Assembly (NCBI GenBank): GCA_037893225.1
Contig: JAZGUH010000285.1
Span: 1-64,000, forward strand
DNA from: Hippasteria phrygiana
Lineage: Eukaryota; Echinodermata; Asteroidea; Valvatida; Goniasteridae
DNA length: 64,000 nucleotides
Direction: 5' to 3'
A program made the position numbers and the translations under genes. This document shows positions 1-11,675 of the stretch, piece by piece; the stretch's first letter is position 1; every line of letters begins with the position of its first letter. Below the pieces are notes generated by a model. It searched no databases. It saw only the letters and a list, made by a program, of their open reading frames with translations, and was not told where the DNA came from.

Positions 1-1378
1 ATTCCATGGCACTTGTGTACATCCGAATAATCTTACTCTTAGAGAAGAACTGAGTGCCAAGATGTGTGCTACTTGTTTATAAGTATGTGTGTACACGTAT
101 GTGTATTTCAGTACGCAGACGCTGGACATGCGTGCGTGTTCCAGGGGGTGTAGTTTCCAAAAGCCAATTCTCAGAACAGCCATAACAAACGGATGGAGGT
201 TAAAAATAGCACATAACCGAAATGAAGCGCAAGGGGGCGCACTCCAATATTTGATTCGTAAACGCGAGATGGCGCGACGACACAGCCCCTTTAAGCGCCG
301 TTAACCCTCAGCAATGGGAGGAAACGAGGAGGGCAATTACTTCAGTTTTAGGTTTTTTAGGGAAAAGCCACGTGATCCAAAAATACTAAAACAATTCTGT
401 TTAGTCGGCTTTTGGAATTTCTAATTGTTATCCTAACAAAAAAACCTAGCGAGAAGAAATCCGTTGTATGTAAAAGATCGCCATGTGAATTTTTCTGATC
501 AGTATTGCATATTTTCATTGCTCTGTGGAAACATCGATTGTTCAGAAATCTTAAACGAAAAAGTGACACATGGACTATACGGTGTCGAAACTTCGAATTT
601 TCTGATACCTTAGCAACCACTTTACATGGGAAAAATAAACACAGAAAACTTTTCCTCGACACGAATTTCTGGACATAGAATTTCTTAGGGATTGATTAAT
701 ACAAAATATTGATTTAAAGTAAATATTTGTTTTAATTTACGCCCGTAAAAACAGTTTAACTTGGCATAACAAGATCGCAAAAGTTTATCACCGATTCGAT
801 GATCACATTGCCTCTTTGGCGTTCCATGAAATGTACCAGTTGGACACATTTACCGTTGGGCAGGGGGACAGATTTATCTAGATAATTCTGCCCCTCGGAC
901 ACAGTGCCTGATCGCGACTAGACTTGGTTCCAAGTCTGTGATCGTGGTTTTTGTCGGCCTGATAGCCAATACAGTTGTGCCGGAAAAAGCGCCCTCTTGC
1001 GAAACCCAGGACAATGGAGGGACCTGGAACTAGTCTAAATTATCGCGAGTCAGTGTGTGTGATGCATGGCCAATCTCGGACTTGAAATCAAGCCTAGGTC
1101 TATAGGTAGGGATAATGTATTTGGTATCTGTTGAAGAATTATCCTCTAGATCTGGACCCAAGAAAACCTAAAGGGCGGTAGGGCTGGCAACCTAAAAATG
1201 CGGCCAGCTCCATGCACCACTTCCGTTGTAGCCCTTTACCTAAAGTGGCATTTAGCCTTGTCATTGGCGACTTCATAAAAAATGCCAAGATAACCGAGCT
1301 TTTGGTCTTCTATTCAAATCCACACTGCATAAAATTCGATCGTTTTTACTTGTGTCAGCCAAAGATCCCATGTACCGT
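1..1378. other. no recognisable gene; probable intron of the class C GPCR
   Basis: No exon with a class C GPCR signature was found here, although upstream exons of the receptor must precede position 1986. Positions 1083-1215 hold a diverged repeat that recurs at 22245-22385; both contain a GGTCTATAGG block followed by a run ending near GGCAAcctaaaaatg or GGCAAttcaaaatg. The rest is unassigned. Confidence 0.5.
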
Positions 1379-1379
1379 C

Positions 1380-1745
1380 TTAAAGGTAGTATACAACATT
1401 TGCAAACATAAAAAACTACTGAATTATTCCGAAATGCCGTACTGGACTGTAAGTAAATAGCAGTCTCAAGCATCCTGTGAAATCATGGCACCTGGTGTGC
1501 TGTCGTTTTCAAGAAAAGTGGACACTTATATCGTTTTCCAACGAAATAGTCTAGTTCCCTGACCTGATAATTCCCTGACCCCTGGCTCCGATTTGTCTAA
1601 AGTAGGGTCAGGGAACCAGACTACTAGAACATCTGTTTTTCCCCAGCATCTATGCACACAAAACTTTAAACAGGTCAGTGTTACAGTATTTGATATACCC
1701 CAAATCCATTTAAAGGCTCTTATATAATAATACAGCAAATAGCGT
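1380..1745 (+). repeat. TTAA-type MITE, copy 1 (TTAAAGGTAGTATACA ends)
   Basis: This is the first of five related copies (1380, 30514, 38619, 44464, and the inverted copy ending at 60740). It begins TTAAAGGTAGTATACAAC and carries shared internal blocks such as CAAGCATCCTGTGAAATCAT and GTCGTTTTCAAGAAAAGTGG. Copies with both ends show inverted GTATACTACCT-type termini. TTAA at the edge suggests a piggyBac-like target site, which is inferred. The right end of this copy is not precise. Confidence 0.65.
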
Positions 1746-1985
1746 ACCAAAATGTGATTTTTATTTTATAATTGGCTGGCTGGCTGGATGTATTTAACGA
1801 GCTTGTTTGTCTACTTATTGCTTGTTTGTTGGTTTGGTTGTCGTCAGATCTCGCAAATTTGTCCATTTGGCCAGTTATTCGGTCGTTGGTCACTCATTGT
1901 GTAGGACCATTGATTTGTTTGTAAGTGTGTCCCGTTTCATTCCATTTTCTTATTTATAAAACGATCTGAATTCTTTCTCAATTAG

Positions 1986-2351
1986 GTAAATCGCACATCC
2001 TGCCGCGAATGTCCAGAGAAGAAGTGGCCAAGTGAAAACCGCACCCACTGCCGTCCCATTGTCCCTTCGACCATCGGCTGGACGGAGACATCTGTCATAA
2101 TAATCCTGGTCCTGTCGGGCGTAGGGATCGTCCTCTGCGCACTGACCACCGCCGGCCTGTTAATCTATAGTGGTCACCCTCTGATCAAGGCTAGTAGCCG
2201 GGAGCTGTCCAACATCAGCGTGGCCGGATTGACAGCGACTTTCTCCTCCTGCGTGGTGCTGCTGGTCAAGCCCACGGCTGCCTCTTGCATCGCGGTAGAG
2301 CTGTTGCTTGCCGTGTGCAGCACGATCATCTACGCGCCAACTCTGCTGAAG
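1986..2351 (+). CDS. metabotropic glutamate receptor-like class C GPCR, exon with Cys-rich linker end and TM1-TM3
   Basis: First of three consecutive in-frame exons (1986-2351, 2875-2985, 7321-7818) joined at phase-0 GT-AG introns; together they encode 324 visible residues. This exon starts after a TTCTCAATTAG acceptor. It encodes the end of a Cys-rich linker (CRECPEKKWPSENRTHC, the CxxCxxxxWP pattern of mGluR-type receptors), a hydrophobic TM1, an ICL1-like segment with SSREL (mGluRs have a similar ASxREL block), TM2, and TM3 ending YAPTLLK before a GT donor. Class C receptors bind amino acids or related ligands through a large extracellular Venus-flytrap domain and signal through G proteins at the plasma membrane. 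That domain is not in this window, so ligand and start codon are unknown. The family call is firm; the exact subgroup is not. Confidence 0.88.
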
Positions 2352-2874
2352 GTACATTACTTTAGTTGCGCTCAAAAGGTTACATACACCGCAGTCCTGC
2401 AAACGGATTCTAAATTATCCCTAAAGCTGTGAACCAAATACAGGATTCTATTGGTATACTGAGAATTTTCAATGGAAAAAAAATAAGAAACAGAATGTCC
2501 CCAACAACCGAGTGAAAAGTTTTCAAGCGTACCGTATGCAAACTTTAGACTGCAGCTGGTTTCATCAATCCAATATTGCATAACTTACCAACCTGTGCGT
2601 CATCTGTAGCCTGAGACCTAAAATGTAGCTTGGACCACTCAGGCTACGTGTAGGTACATTTTAAGGTACACGGTACATTTGTACATGAAAGTTGTCGCAT
2701 TGAGCCCTTTTACCTCTCAAAAAGGGCAAAGGTAAAAACTGACAGCGAAAACTTAAATTTAGTTTTGTTCAGATTTGTGCATGACCGATACATGAAAGGT
2801 CACCTTCTACCCTGGCGTGGTTTTTAAGGCAATTAATAGTCGGGCTTCTGGGATTTGATTTTTGCCGGCTGCAG

Positions 2875-2985
2875 GTGAATCGCATCTTCCGCATCTTTCG
2901 CAAGGCCCAGAGGTCGACCCAGCGACCGAGGTTCATCAGTCCTAAGCACCAAGTCATTGCCTGCTTGTCTCTGATTGCTGTTCAG
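2875..2985 (+). CDS. class C GPCR, exon for intracellular loop 2 and start of TM4
   Basis: A 111-nt phase-0 exon between GCTGCAG and GTAAGC splice sites. It encodes VNRIFRIFRKAQRST, close to the KTNRIxRIFE intracellular loop 2 motif of metabotropic glutamate receptors, then PRFISPKHQVIACLSLIAVQ, the counterpart of the PRxISPxSQ entry into TM4. Loop 2 contacts G proteins in this family. The 37-residue length fits the linker between TM3 and TM4 without gaps, which supports the exon joins on both sides. Confidence 0.9.
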
Positions 2986-3191
2986 GTAAGCTCCCCAACT
3001 CTCAACATCCTCCATAGACGATTATCGTTACACGATTATCGTGTAGGCCTATGTTGTCAGTCTAGGCTCAAACCAATCCATACTACTATACTGGACCGTC
3101 TATAGACCATGTGCCCTTTGTATGTTTGTTGACATCTAACCAACCCTGTATTAAAATGTGCCCAGCGGTATGCGCACGCATCGTGTTTTAC

Positions 3192-3272
3192 ACAAATTGG
3201 CTTAAGGAGTGACGTCAATGGTCACATATTCAAAGTGATCTGACCTGCGACGTCACTCCTAAGCCAAATTGT
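3192..3272. repeat. short hairpin MITE
   Basis: An inverted repeat of about 25 nt (ACAAATTGGCTTAAGGAGTG on the left, CACTCCTAAGCCAAATTGT on the right) flanks a loop of roughly 30 nt. It lies within the intron between the second and third receptor exons. No coding sequence. Confidence 0.7.
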
Positions 3273-3478
3273 ATATGCAAAATCTCGATGCGCATTGTAG
3301 ATGTAAACACGTGACGTTAGATCTAGAGGGCGCGTCGTCGTCTACAGCTAAGTGTTATTTTTGTCACTCTTATGACACCAATGATTCTTCCCTAACCAGT
3401 TTTCAATTAAAACTACAGACACGAAATAAACACAGCATTACACACATCCATATGGGCGAGTCTGTCAGTGTATTCAGG

Positions 3479-3482
<4 letters not shown>

Positions 3483-3509
<27 letters not shown>
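3483..3509 (+). repeat. poly-G tract
   Basis: An uninterrupted run of about 27 G. It is one of many G or C homopolymers in the window; here no terminal inverted repeats of the CAGGGGCGGATC family were found beside it. Confidence 0.95.
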
Positions 3510-3559
3510 CGGGATGTCCCACCAGCTATACTGGTAATGCCTATAATGAAGGTTAAAGA

Positions 3560-4770
3560 AGGCGGTAAAGCACCAACCTGCGGGTACCGAGTTCCTTGGA
3601 TGCCTCTTTTTTCTTTTTCTTTTTTAGTTATACATTATTAAATTTAAGAATCACTTAGCTGACACTTGACGCTTATATTCAAACTGTCTCTGGTTTCCTT
3701 CTCGCCGCCATTGGGTCTTCGTGGTAACTGTTATCTTCTCAACCAGGGTATGGGAGGCCTTTGTCTGTAGCTATAGCTCCACAAACTCAGACATGGTTTT
3801 AACGGTTGAGCTTTGCATCAAAACTCGATGCAAAAGCTGTGAGCAGTTGTTGAATATATCAGTGCTTTAGTCGCTGGAGCAGCTAGGAACGGGTCTTGTG
3901 GCAGCTCACCGCCAAACATAACGAAGGCTGGAAGCAGGGGAGTGCTTCGCTGGAGACGAAGTGTGGTCCCGGTGCAAGACTGACGTGAAATGACCCGAGA
4001 TCTAACCACGCCACTACTCCTTATTATCCTGTTGCGTATTACGCAACAAAGGCCATAGAAAACCACGCACCTTAAAGAAAATAAATATGTTCTAATTCAC
4101 ACCTGGTCGTTCAACCGAACATTATTTGAATTTCATCAAAAGTGCATATCGCAATGTAGCTCGAAAGCGCGAAAAACCCGCAGAAAGACTCGGACGAACA
4201 AATGTTCAATTATAGAGGTTGGAGGATGTATGTGTGTAATTAGGCAACATGCGTCTCATTCCGAGTATATTTGACCCCAGAATGGCACATTATATAAACC
4301 ACCAAATTTATTGTACAACTCGCATTGATGTGTCATTCTTGAGTCAAGTGCGTCTGTTGCGTATATACAATTTAACTGTGTACCTGTAACAAAACGAGAA
4401 GTTTAAAGCTAAAACGGAATCCGAAAATCGGGAACAGTTTCTTTAAATGAGGCTGCTTTATTTCGCTGCGGGCTGCCACAAGAAGACACTTTGTCCTGAC
4501 GATGCAGTTTCACGCGAGTCGGACCAGTGCAGAACAATAACAGTGAAGATCGGATTCGTCCATATTTATAGTTATATAGAAGTAGACATTCACGTGCCAA
4601 AATCTTTGATAGCATTAATCTCTTCAATGCATTCAATATGGATGAACAAGGATTTTGTAAAAGTTGGATTATTGCTGCTTTACTCCACGCTCCCGCGTAG
4701 CCTTGGATACCGCCACTGTATAGGCCTACCCAGGTTTTGTGACATGTGGCGAACTGTTGAAAATCATGAT
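3560..4770. other. intronic sequence, nothing recognised
   Basis: Receptor intron with no supported exon. Positions 4258-4330 share a CGAGTATATTTGACxCCAGAAT-type block with 16720-16755 (inverted) and weakly with 43165-43200, so part of it is another dispersed repeat. Confidence 0.45.
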
Positions 4771-4771
4771 T

Positions 4772-4982
4772 TTAAACCCCCTTGCGTACGGATGACGCCA
4801 AATGGCGCAAAAAACAAAACAGTGGCACCAGCTGTCGGATGACGCCATTTGCCGCTTTGTGTGCAGTTTCAATGCATTGTTGGATTGTTGTGTTTGTTAC
4901 GCTTGACTGCACAAGCACATTGTGGCTGTTTCGCTTGGATGCACATGCCGCCTCACTACGATAACCGTACTTAAGGGGTTAA
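4772..4982. repeat. MITE with TTAA flanks and ACCCCCTTGCGTACGG ends, copy 1
   Basis: The element runs from TTAA-ACCCCCTTGCGTACGG to CCGTACTTAAGGGG-TTAA. The inverted ends and the TTAA on both sides look like a TTAA-targeting MITE. A second full copy is at 44930-45150 and a broken third at 38561-38618. Shared internal landmarks are GGATGACGCCA and CATTGTTGGATT. Confidence 0.75.
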
Positions 4983-4989
4983 ACCCCCT

Positions 4990-6190
4990 TCGTATCTACT
5001 TTGTTATTGGCCCGTGCTTGCCCATACTCGGGCAGCCATTGATTGGGTGCTTCCACATAACATCCTTTTGTTAACCCACTTTGGGCGACGGCATACAATC
5101 ATCGCTTGCAGTCACACAAAGAATATCTGCACATCTGTCTTTTACACATGTACATAATATCATAACATTCTTCCTGCCCATAAAAGCTTGGTCCGGATTC
5201 GTCTGCCGTTTCAAATAAAGCCAGTTCCAACTAAATACAGTCAATAGTACGATAGTTAACATACCGTGTCGATTCTCAAAGCAGAACAATTTTTTTGATG
5301 TTTTTGTTTTTTTTTCATTTTACTCCATTCGGACTACTCACGAATCGTGAAGCGGCGACAATGGACCGCTGTAATTTTACCGGATGAGTCTAGAAATCAA
5401 GGTCCTGTACAAGGCAATTTTTTTCATTCTGGATCTTTTTTTCTTTCAAATACGCAAAATGTCAGTCTAATTCAATCTAATTTTCTCGCTTTCGTTGTGT
5501 CAGCTGCAAGGCCGAGCTATTCGCTCATGCCCAGGGTATTAAATTAAGCTATATCTTCAGAAGACTTGAAGATATATGAAGACAATTTGCGGAGTCAGGC
5601 CCCTGTGGATAATAATGCCATCCCACAGTGTTATATACTGCCGCATTTTGATCAATGTTTTACTTTGCTCTTGTCTAAAGGGATGTCGTTATTCATGTCC
5701 AGACTAAGAAAACATAACACTGATTTTTGTTGATGCTGCAGCTGCTGTTGCTGTTGTTGATGTTGTTGTTGTTGTTGTTGTCGTCATCGTCGTCGTCGGT
5801 GTTTTTTGTCGTGTGGGTAAAAGAATATTTTGTACATACGCCACTGCGATAACACGATAACTCGATAACTGTCGTGTACGCGCACGATTATGTACATGTG
5901 TGAGTGTGTTGTAATTTTCAAGCCATTTGTAGAGCACATACAATTTAAAAAAGTTCGGATTAAAGTTTTTCACAGCGAGTGAAACTATATCCTCGTAAAT
6001 ATAACGTTCATTTATTCTTTGTTCATTAGCTATTGGGGAAGTTACTCGTGGTTTTGCATGCATGGGGCCAAATTGGGAACTATATACTGCAGGTTATTGA
6101 TTTTCAGCCAAACAAATTCTTTTTTACTTAAAAGTAGACGAGCCAATTGTGCTCTTATAATCTTTAAAAAGAGCTGCAGAAAGTTAAAAA
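4990..6190. other. intronic sequence with a TTG/TCG-rich microsatellite
   Basis: No exon seen. Positions 5740-5801 form an imperfect GTT/GTC trinucleotide tract (TGTTGTTGTTGTTGTTGTCG, then CGTCGTCGTCG). The remainder is unassigned intron. Confidence 0.5.
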
Positions 6191-6197
6191 GAAAATT

Positions 6198-7120
6198 ACA
6201 TTTTCAAAGTGAACAAAGAAAGTGGCAGGAACAGGATTCGAACCTGCGGCCTCCGGAATACTATACCGGCGCTCTACCAACTGAGCTATCTTGCCCTATG
6301 TTGGTCATAATCTTCAAAATTGTCAGTATCTTTGTTCGGGTGGGCACTAGTCAGAAGTCATCAACCCAGAATGCCGTATAGCCAGGGATCACACCCAATT
6401 TTACGATACAACATGGGAAGCGACATTGTGGGGATCACTCAATGAGGATACGACTTTTTAACTCGTCAAACAATTCACAAGGGAAACTGACTAGGTCAAT
6501 GTTGAATACATTTTCAAAGTGAACAAAGAAACTGTCAGGAGCGGGATTCGAACCTGCGGCCTCCGGAATACCGTACCGGCGCTCTACCAACTGAGCTATC
6601 TTGCCCTATGTTGACGATCTCTCAAATTGTCAGTATCTTTGTTCGGGTGGGCGCTATAGTCAGAAGACATAAACCCAGAATGCCGTATAGCCAGGGATCA
6701 CACCCAAGTTTTACGATACAACCTGGGAAGCGACATTGTGGGGATCACTCAATGAGGATACGACTTTTTAACTTATAATTCGTGAAACAGTCCACAAGGA
6801 AAACTGACTAGGTAAATTTGAATACATTTTCAAAGTGAACAAAGAAACTGGCAGGAGCGGGATTCGAACCTGCGACCTCCGGAATACCGTACCGGCGCTC
6901 TACCAACTGAGCTGTCTTGCGTTATGTTGGCGGTCTCCCAAATTGTCAGTATCTTTGTTCGGGTGGGCGCTAGTCAGAAGTCAAAAACCCAGAATGCCGT
7001 ATAGCCAGGGATCACACCCAATGTTACGATACAACCTGGGTTCGAATCCCGCTCCTGCCAGTTTCTTTGTTCACTTTGAAAATGTATTCAAAATTTACCT
7101 AGTTTCCCTTGTGGATTGTT
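6198..7120 (-). repeat. three tandem tRNA-derived cassettes ending in an inverted fragment
   Basis: Cassettes of about 311-315 nt begin near 6198, 6509 and 6824 with CATTTTCAAAGTGAACAAAG. Each holds a 72-nt tRNA-like block on the minus strand (6224-6295, 6534-6605, 6850-6921) with recognisable A box, B box (GGTTCGAATCC) and acceptor pairing. Copy 1 has an AGT (Thr-like) anticodon loop with U33. Every copy has acceptor or loop defects, so these look like SINE units or tRNA pseudogenes rather than working tRNAs. Positions 7030-7115 repeat the cassette start in reverse complement, giving the block inverted ends. It ends about 200 nt before the last receptor exon. Confidence 0.8.
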
Positions 7121-7320
7121 TGACGAAAGAAAATTACAGTTAAAAGTGAACGTGCTTTTGCTGACAGTTCTGCAATTCAGCCGTAAGTGTGAGTCTGAAC
7201 ATCAGTCCCAAAATGTTCAAATGTTCAATTATTTTTGTTCCTGCGAAAAAAAAACCTGATTTGGAATATTATATTTCGTAGAAAATGGTGTCAGCTTTAA
7301 ATGATTGATTTTGCTTGCAG

Positions 7321-7818
7321 GTAATGTTGTCCATTCTGTCGGCCGTCTTGGCGCCGTCCACACCGGTTGAGCTGATCAGCTACCGAGAGCCTCGCATTGA
7401 GCTCTACTGCTCCTTCGGTCCCGGCTTTATCGCCTCGTGTGTCTACAACCTCCTGCTTATCTTGGCCTGCTGCCTCTTCGCCTTCAAGGCCCGCAAGGTG
7501 CCCAGCAACTACAACGAGTCCAAGTTTATTGCCATCAGCGTGTACTCCACGCTGGTGCTGTGCCTGGCCGCCGTGCCCGTGTACGCAACCGCGGTGGCCG
7601 CGTTGCAGAAGGTAGCAACGGTGTGCCTCGCGGTCATTTTGAATGCCTACCTAACCCTGCTGTGTCTGTATCTGCCCAAGCTCTACGCCGTCAGGTTCGT
7701 TGGAAGCGACGACATGAATACCAGCGACTGGAGGGGTACCGGAACCAAAAATACCACCATGTTATCCAATCAGATCGAGCCGTCCACATCAACTGGAATC
7801 ACTGACTCAAAGAAATGA
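7321..7818 (+). CDS. class C GPCR, terminal exon with TM4-TM7 and C-terminal tail
   Basis: The exon follows a TTGCTTGCAG acceptor and ends at TGA. It completes TM4, then an extracellular loop with one Cys (ELYCSF) equivalent to the loop-2 Cys that pairs with TM3 in this class. TM5 (GPGFIASCVYNLLLILACC) is followed by the loop FKARKVPSNYNESKFI, matching the mGluR pattern IKTRGVPENFNEAKPI. TM6 and TM7 follow, ending LPKLYAV, the counterpart of the family TPKVYII motif. The tail is only about 40 residues, rich in Ser/Thr/Asn and ending DSKK. The helical core matches metabotropic glutamate receptors closely. The gene is convergent with the minus-strand gene ending at 18167. Confidence 0.92.
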   Translation, partial: VMLSILSAVLAPSTPVELISYREPRIELYCSFGPGFIASCVYNLLLILACCLFAFKARKVPSNYNESKFIAISVYSTLVLCLAAVPVYATAVAALQKVATVCLAVILNAYLTLLCLYLPKLYAVRFVGSDDMNTSDWRGTGTKNTTMLSNQIEPSTSTGITDSKK

Positions 7819-8712
7819 CTGATCGGATGCTAAAAATGATTGAATGGAGCATCAGAGGAAGACGCGAAGAATGGAAGATGGTTCTATACGGGAATCATGC
7901 GCAAAAGGTATCTGCAGTCTGGTACTCGTGATATTTGAAACGATTCAAACGAGTAGGCCTTAAATGTCTATATTTTTTTCTGTCGTCTGCAGTATCTCAA
8001 GTATCGGATTTTACTTACCGGCAACTCTTACAGTAGAAATGTGTTGAAAGTGTGGGGAGGAAGCAGGAATTATGAATTCATGATTGATATATAAATTATT
8101 TTAATTTTAGCGCTCAGTATATCACGACCACAACGAATGAACTTAACCAGTGTTGCAGACTTTGTTGATGAGCACGAATACCAGTGCTGCAGTACGCAGG
8201 GTTTAAGATGGTACGCACGGTAGATTTCCACTGGAAATTTGGGAAATATTTGCTGGAATATTGGGAATTATCGGCAACTTTGCGGAAACTTTGGGGATTT
8301 TTTAAAGGCCAAAAGTTTTAGTGTAGCTCACTTATTGCTTTATATCAAGAAAATAAGAAGATACACCAAGCACTGTCTGTATGCTGAACATGTTTGTTTG
8401 TAATAAATGAGTGAAGAGTGTAACATACAGCATTGTATATCCCCGTCTTGGATAATGTATTTTGATTGGCCTAGAACGATCACGTGCCCGGTCTATAAAA
8501 TGCAAGGCACACTCCAAGCATGATATACACCAGCCCAGCCGGCCAGCGGATTCAGCTGTATTATTGGTACCCACGCTACACTGTTTACGATAGTGGGAGC
8601 AGCGAACTAGCAGACGATCAGCTGTTTTGATCGCGTGATTTGTTTGAGTTAATTTCCACCAAGCAAGGCAAGTTGAGCTGAAAAAAATGGGTTTGGCGAT
8701 ATAACAAAACAA
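7819..8712 (+). other. probable 3' UTR and downstream sequence of the class C GPCR
   Basis: No further coding sequence. An AATAAA at 8402-8407 is the first canonical poly(A) signal I see after the stop, about 585 nt downstream. Its use is inferred from position only. Confidence 0.4.
8402..8407 (+). promoter_or_regulatory. possible poly(A) signal of the class C GPCR
   Basis: AATAAA hexamer downstream of the receptor stop. It is AT-rich context and could be chance. Confidence 0.3.
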
Positions 8713-8847
8713 TTGTTGACTGTTGTGATGTGGGACATAACATTTTTAACACCCTCGGGGACGCATAGCACCCTCGGCTTCGCCTCGGTTGCTATGCGTC
8801 CCTCGGGTGTTAAAAATGTCATGTCCCACATCACAGCAGTCAACAAA
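8713..8847. repeat. near-perfect 130-nt hairpin element
   Basis: The whole segment folds on itself: TTGTTGACTGTTGTGATGTG at the left pairs with CACATCACAGCAGTCAACAA at the right. The arms continue through GGGACAT and GGTGTTAAAAATG to an apex around CCTCGGCTTCGCCTCGG. It is a MITE-like palindrome without coding capacity. A hairpin with a similar cGAAGc apex lies at 27585-27690. Confidence 0.85.
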
Positions 8848-8849
8848 TG

Positions 8850-9868
8850 TTAAATATTGGCCGTAACACCAAACTCTAACCAACCCCCCCAACCCACTCA
8901 GAATAAAAACACTAATAACCCCAGTATTAATACAATACAGATCTTCTTTTTAAACTACTGCAAAAATGACAGGTGAAACAAAATGAAGATATATTTGGCA
9001 AATCCCAGACACGTAAAAAAAAACTTCGCACCAGCTGCCGTTGTTGATCCATCTTTTAACATGGCGCCCAAAATTCAAAGTCAGGAATGAGAAAGATGGC
9101 CCGGAGGCTGGTTGTATTAACTTGCAAAAAGGCCGCAACTGTAGTGAATAATTTGCAGCTGCAAAAGCTCACCAGAGCCTTGGATAATAGATGATCCTTA
9201 CATGTCGGCTCAGTGAAATTTGACAGTGGACACCGGGTTTGCCTTTTCTTTGTTCTTGGCACTTCAAACCTAAATTTACAACTTATTCAGAAGCAAAAGT
9301 GTTGCCTGTCAAATCCCTCCCCTTTACTCTTCACCAGATGACTTGCCACATGTACACTGTACATTTCGCTGTATGTTAGACTCTTCCTTTCTACACTATG
9401 TAAAAACATAACATATATCAACATTTAACTCCATTCTTTTTCTGGTGGGAATTCCATCGAATTGAATACAGCTCCATTGGGGAATGCTCATCTACCATAC
9501 ATTGTACACGATAGTATATTGGAAGGGGTATGGGTTTGTCCATGACATTCACTGAAGTAACGCATTGAGGTTAAATTAGCATTGCCATTTACATCACAAG
9601 GTCATTTCAAAATACAGTTGGGTAGGCCTATGTGGGTGGGTCCCAAGTGAAATGTGATGAATTTCCCTGCCAATGTCAAACAGTGTATTCTCCTGTTGAT
9701 ATTGACTCTATTGTCTTGAGTTGTTGTTTTTTGTGTGTTTTTTTTTGGGGGGGGGGGGGGGGGTTGGATGTGTTTCGAATGGCACTGTTTGTGAGACTGG
9801 ATTACCAGTGTTTACCAAAGTACATACTTCCACTACGTTTAGAGTCAAACCACCTGTAGTGATGGATG
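8850..9868. other. intergenic, nothing recognised
   Basis: No gene or clear repeat found apart from a run of about 17 G at 9747-9763. Confidence 0.4.
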
Positions 9869-10121
9869 GAGAATCCTTTTAGAAGAAAAATGATACCAAG
9901 AGCTCCCGATTCGGTCCAGTAGTTTTTGCTCCAGAGCCTATTTTGTAAAGCAAAGTCGGGTCACTTGGCCATTTGTTCCATGCAGAAAAGAGCAGGATGA
10001 TAGCATATACTTGTTATACCTCGGGACCACCCCTGACTTTGTTTCACAAAATAGGTTCTTAGAACAAAAACTACTAAACCGAATCGGGAGATTTTTGTAT
10101 CATTTTTCTTCTAACAAAATG
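9869..10121. repeat. inverted-repeat element of about 250 nt
   Basis: The left arm (TTAGAAGAAAAATGATACCA, CTCCCGATTCGG, CTATTTTGT) is repeated in reverse complement in the right arm (ATAGGTTCTTAGAACAAAAA, CCGAATCGGGAG, TATCATTTTTCTTCTAA). Arms are near 100 nt with about 40 nt between them. Confidence 0.75.
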
Positions 10122-10125
10122 ACCC

Positions 10126-11675
10126 ATGCATTGGTATAGGTTGTTTGAGTCTCAGGTTAGCGGAAGTATGCCGTTCCGTGTTTTGTTTTACCACCCTGTA
10201 TACCGGTACGTGGCTGCACGAATACAACAAGGTACAGCGTGGCGTCGTTTTTCGTATAGGTCAATTCATCCAAGTAAAAATAACACTGAATGCCTCACAA
10301 CCGTTTTTTCACATCACTTTTTCTTAATTTTCTTTAATAAAAAAAATGGTAAATCCCCAGCCCCCACAGAAAAATTCTAGTTGCACCATTACTTGATTCC
10401 TAATAACATTTCCAGCGGCCGCCAGGCTTGCTTTCATGTCAGTTGGTTCATTGCTGATCATGTTCACATGTTTCGTAGTTTCGTTGTGTAGATGTACAGG
10501 GCGAGTCAGAATAATAAAAAAAACTCGAATAATTTGCTCTACTTTACGAAATCCTACGTCAATCGTTTATAAAGTGATGCACAGTTTATTAAACTTTGTT
10601 TTAATACGATTTGTAGATAGCTCATGTTGTTGGCGACTTAAATATATAATCATTGACTTTTGAACGCCGGCACTGCTTCCGGGTTTGTTCACCGTTTCGT
10701 CGTTGTCCGCAAGATAAATGTCAAAGATTTGACAAAAGAAAACCACTAACTTTCATAATCGAGCTAACTTCGTAATCTGTTGTTTTTCCTCAATCATCTG
10801 TCACTGTAAATAAACATGCTAAAAAGTGTGAATTCAAAGACATGTTTTGCCTCGACAGTCACGGGTCGAGGTCAATAACGGTGGACAACGTGCATACACT
10901 TATAATTATGCATATTATTATAAGTGGTGATCAAGCGACATTCTATAGATTTTCACATAAGCCCCTTCTGCGCACACCCGGGTTGAAAGCGAGACTCTCA
11001 AAGCTCAACAAACATGGTGCTATTTAAGACATCCATTCATGCATGAATGAATCCCGCCATAAATGGCAGCGCAGTGCACGTTCGGCGTCCTTAGTTATTT
11101 ACTTCGCCTTGAGATCCTCGCTTTCAAACACGGAAGTGCGCAGATCGGTGTTATTTGTTGTCACTTTGGGATTCCTCTATTGCAATCAGTTGTACGTAGG
11201 ACCATTTTGTATGCTATTATATGAAGATAACCCATCAGGTTAAACAAAAGTTTGTGCGTCTCCGGGTTCTATCTTATTACTTTATTTAGTTGGAAATCAC
11301 GTGCAGCAACACATTTGTAAGGCTATCATTAATTTCCCGCGGGTCGTAAGGGCGTGATACGTAAGGCATTGAACAAAGATGGCCAATGCCATTGACATTT
11401 AATCCCTGTACAACAATGCCATGGCTTTGCAGATGAACCTGTCTGAGAGCGGATTTGTATAAAATAATTATGGTATACTGAATAATGTATGTAGAATGGT
11501 CCGTCATTTGATACACCATTGGATGGGGCCCAAGTGGGCGGGCCCTTCTGTACGATGTTTTGATTGGATAGGACGCGTATAACGTCGACGGTGCAGTGGG
11601 AACCGTTTAAAACGAAAGAACACTACTCGAACGGCACGGTGCTAACCCGAGTCGACCCGGGTGAGCTACTCGAAC
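10126..11675. other. intergenic, nothing recognised
   Basis: About 1.5 kb without a convincing exon or repeat. Short open frames lack domain-like composition. Confidence 0.4.

Noticed and set aside
6224..6921. Three functional tRNA-Thr genes
   Set aside because: Acceptor mismatches or a lost U33 in each copy and identical flanking cassettes point to SINE-type repeats or pseudogenes. A tRNAscan-SE score would settle it.
7315..7615. Alternative frames overlapping the last GPCR exon
   Set aside because: The frame with transmembrane helices and mGluR motifs is clearly the coding one; others are shadows.
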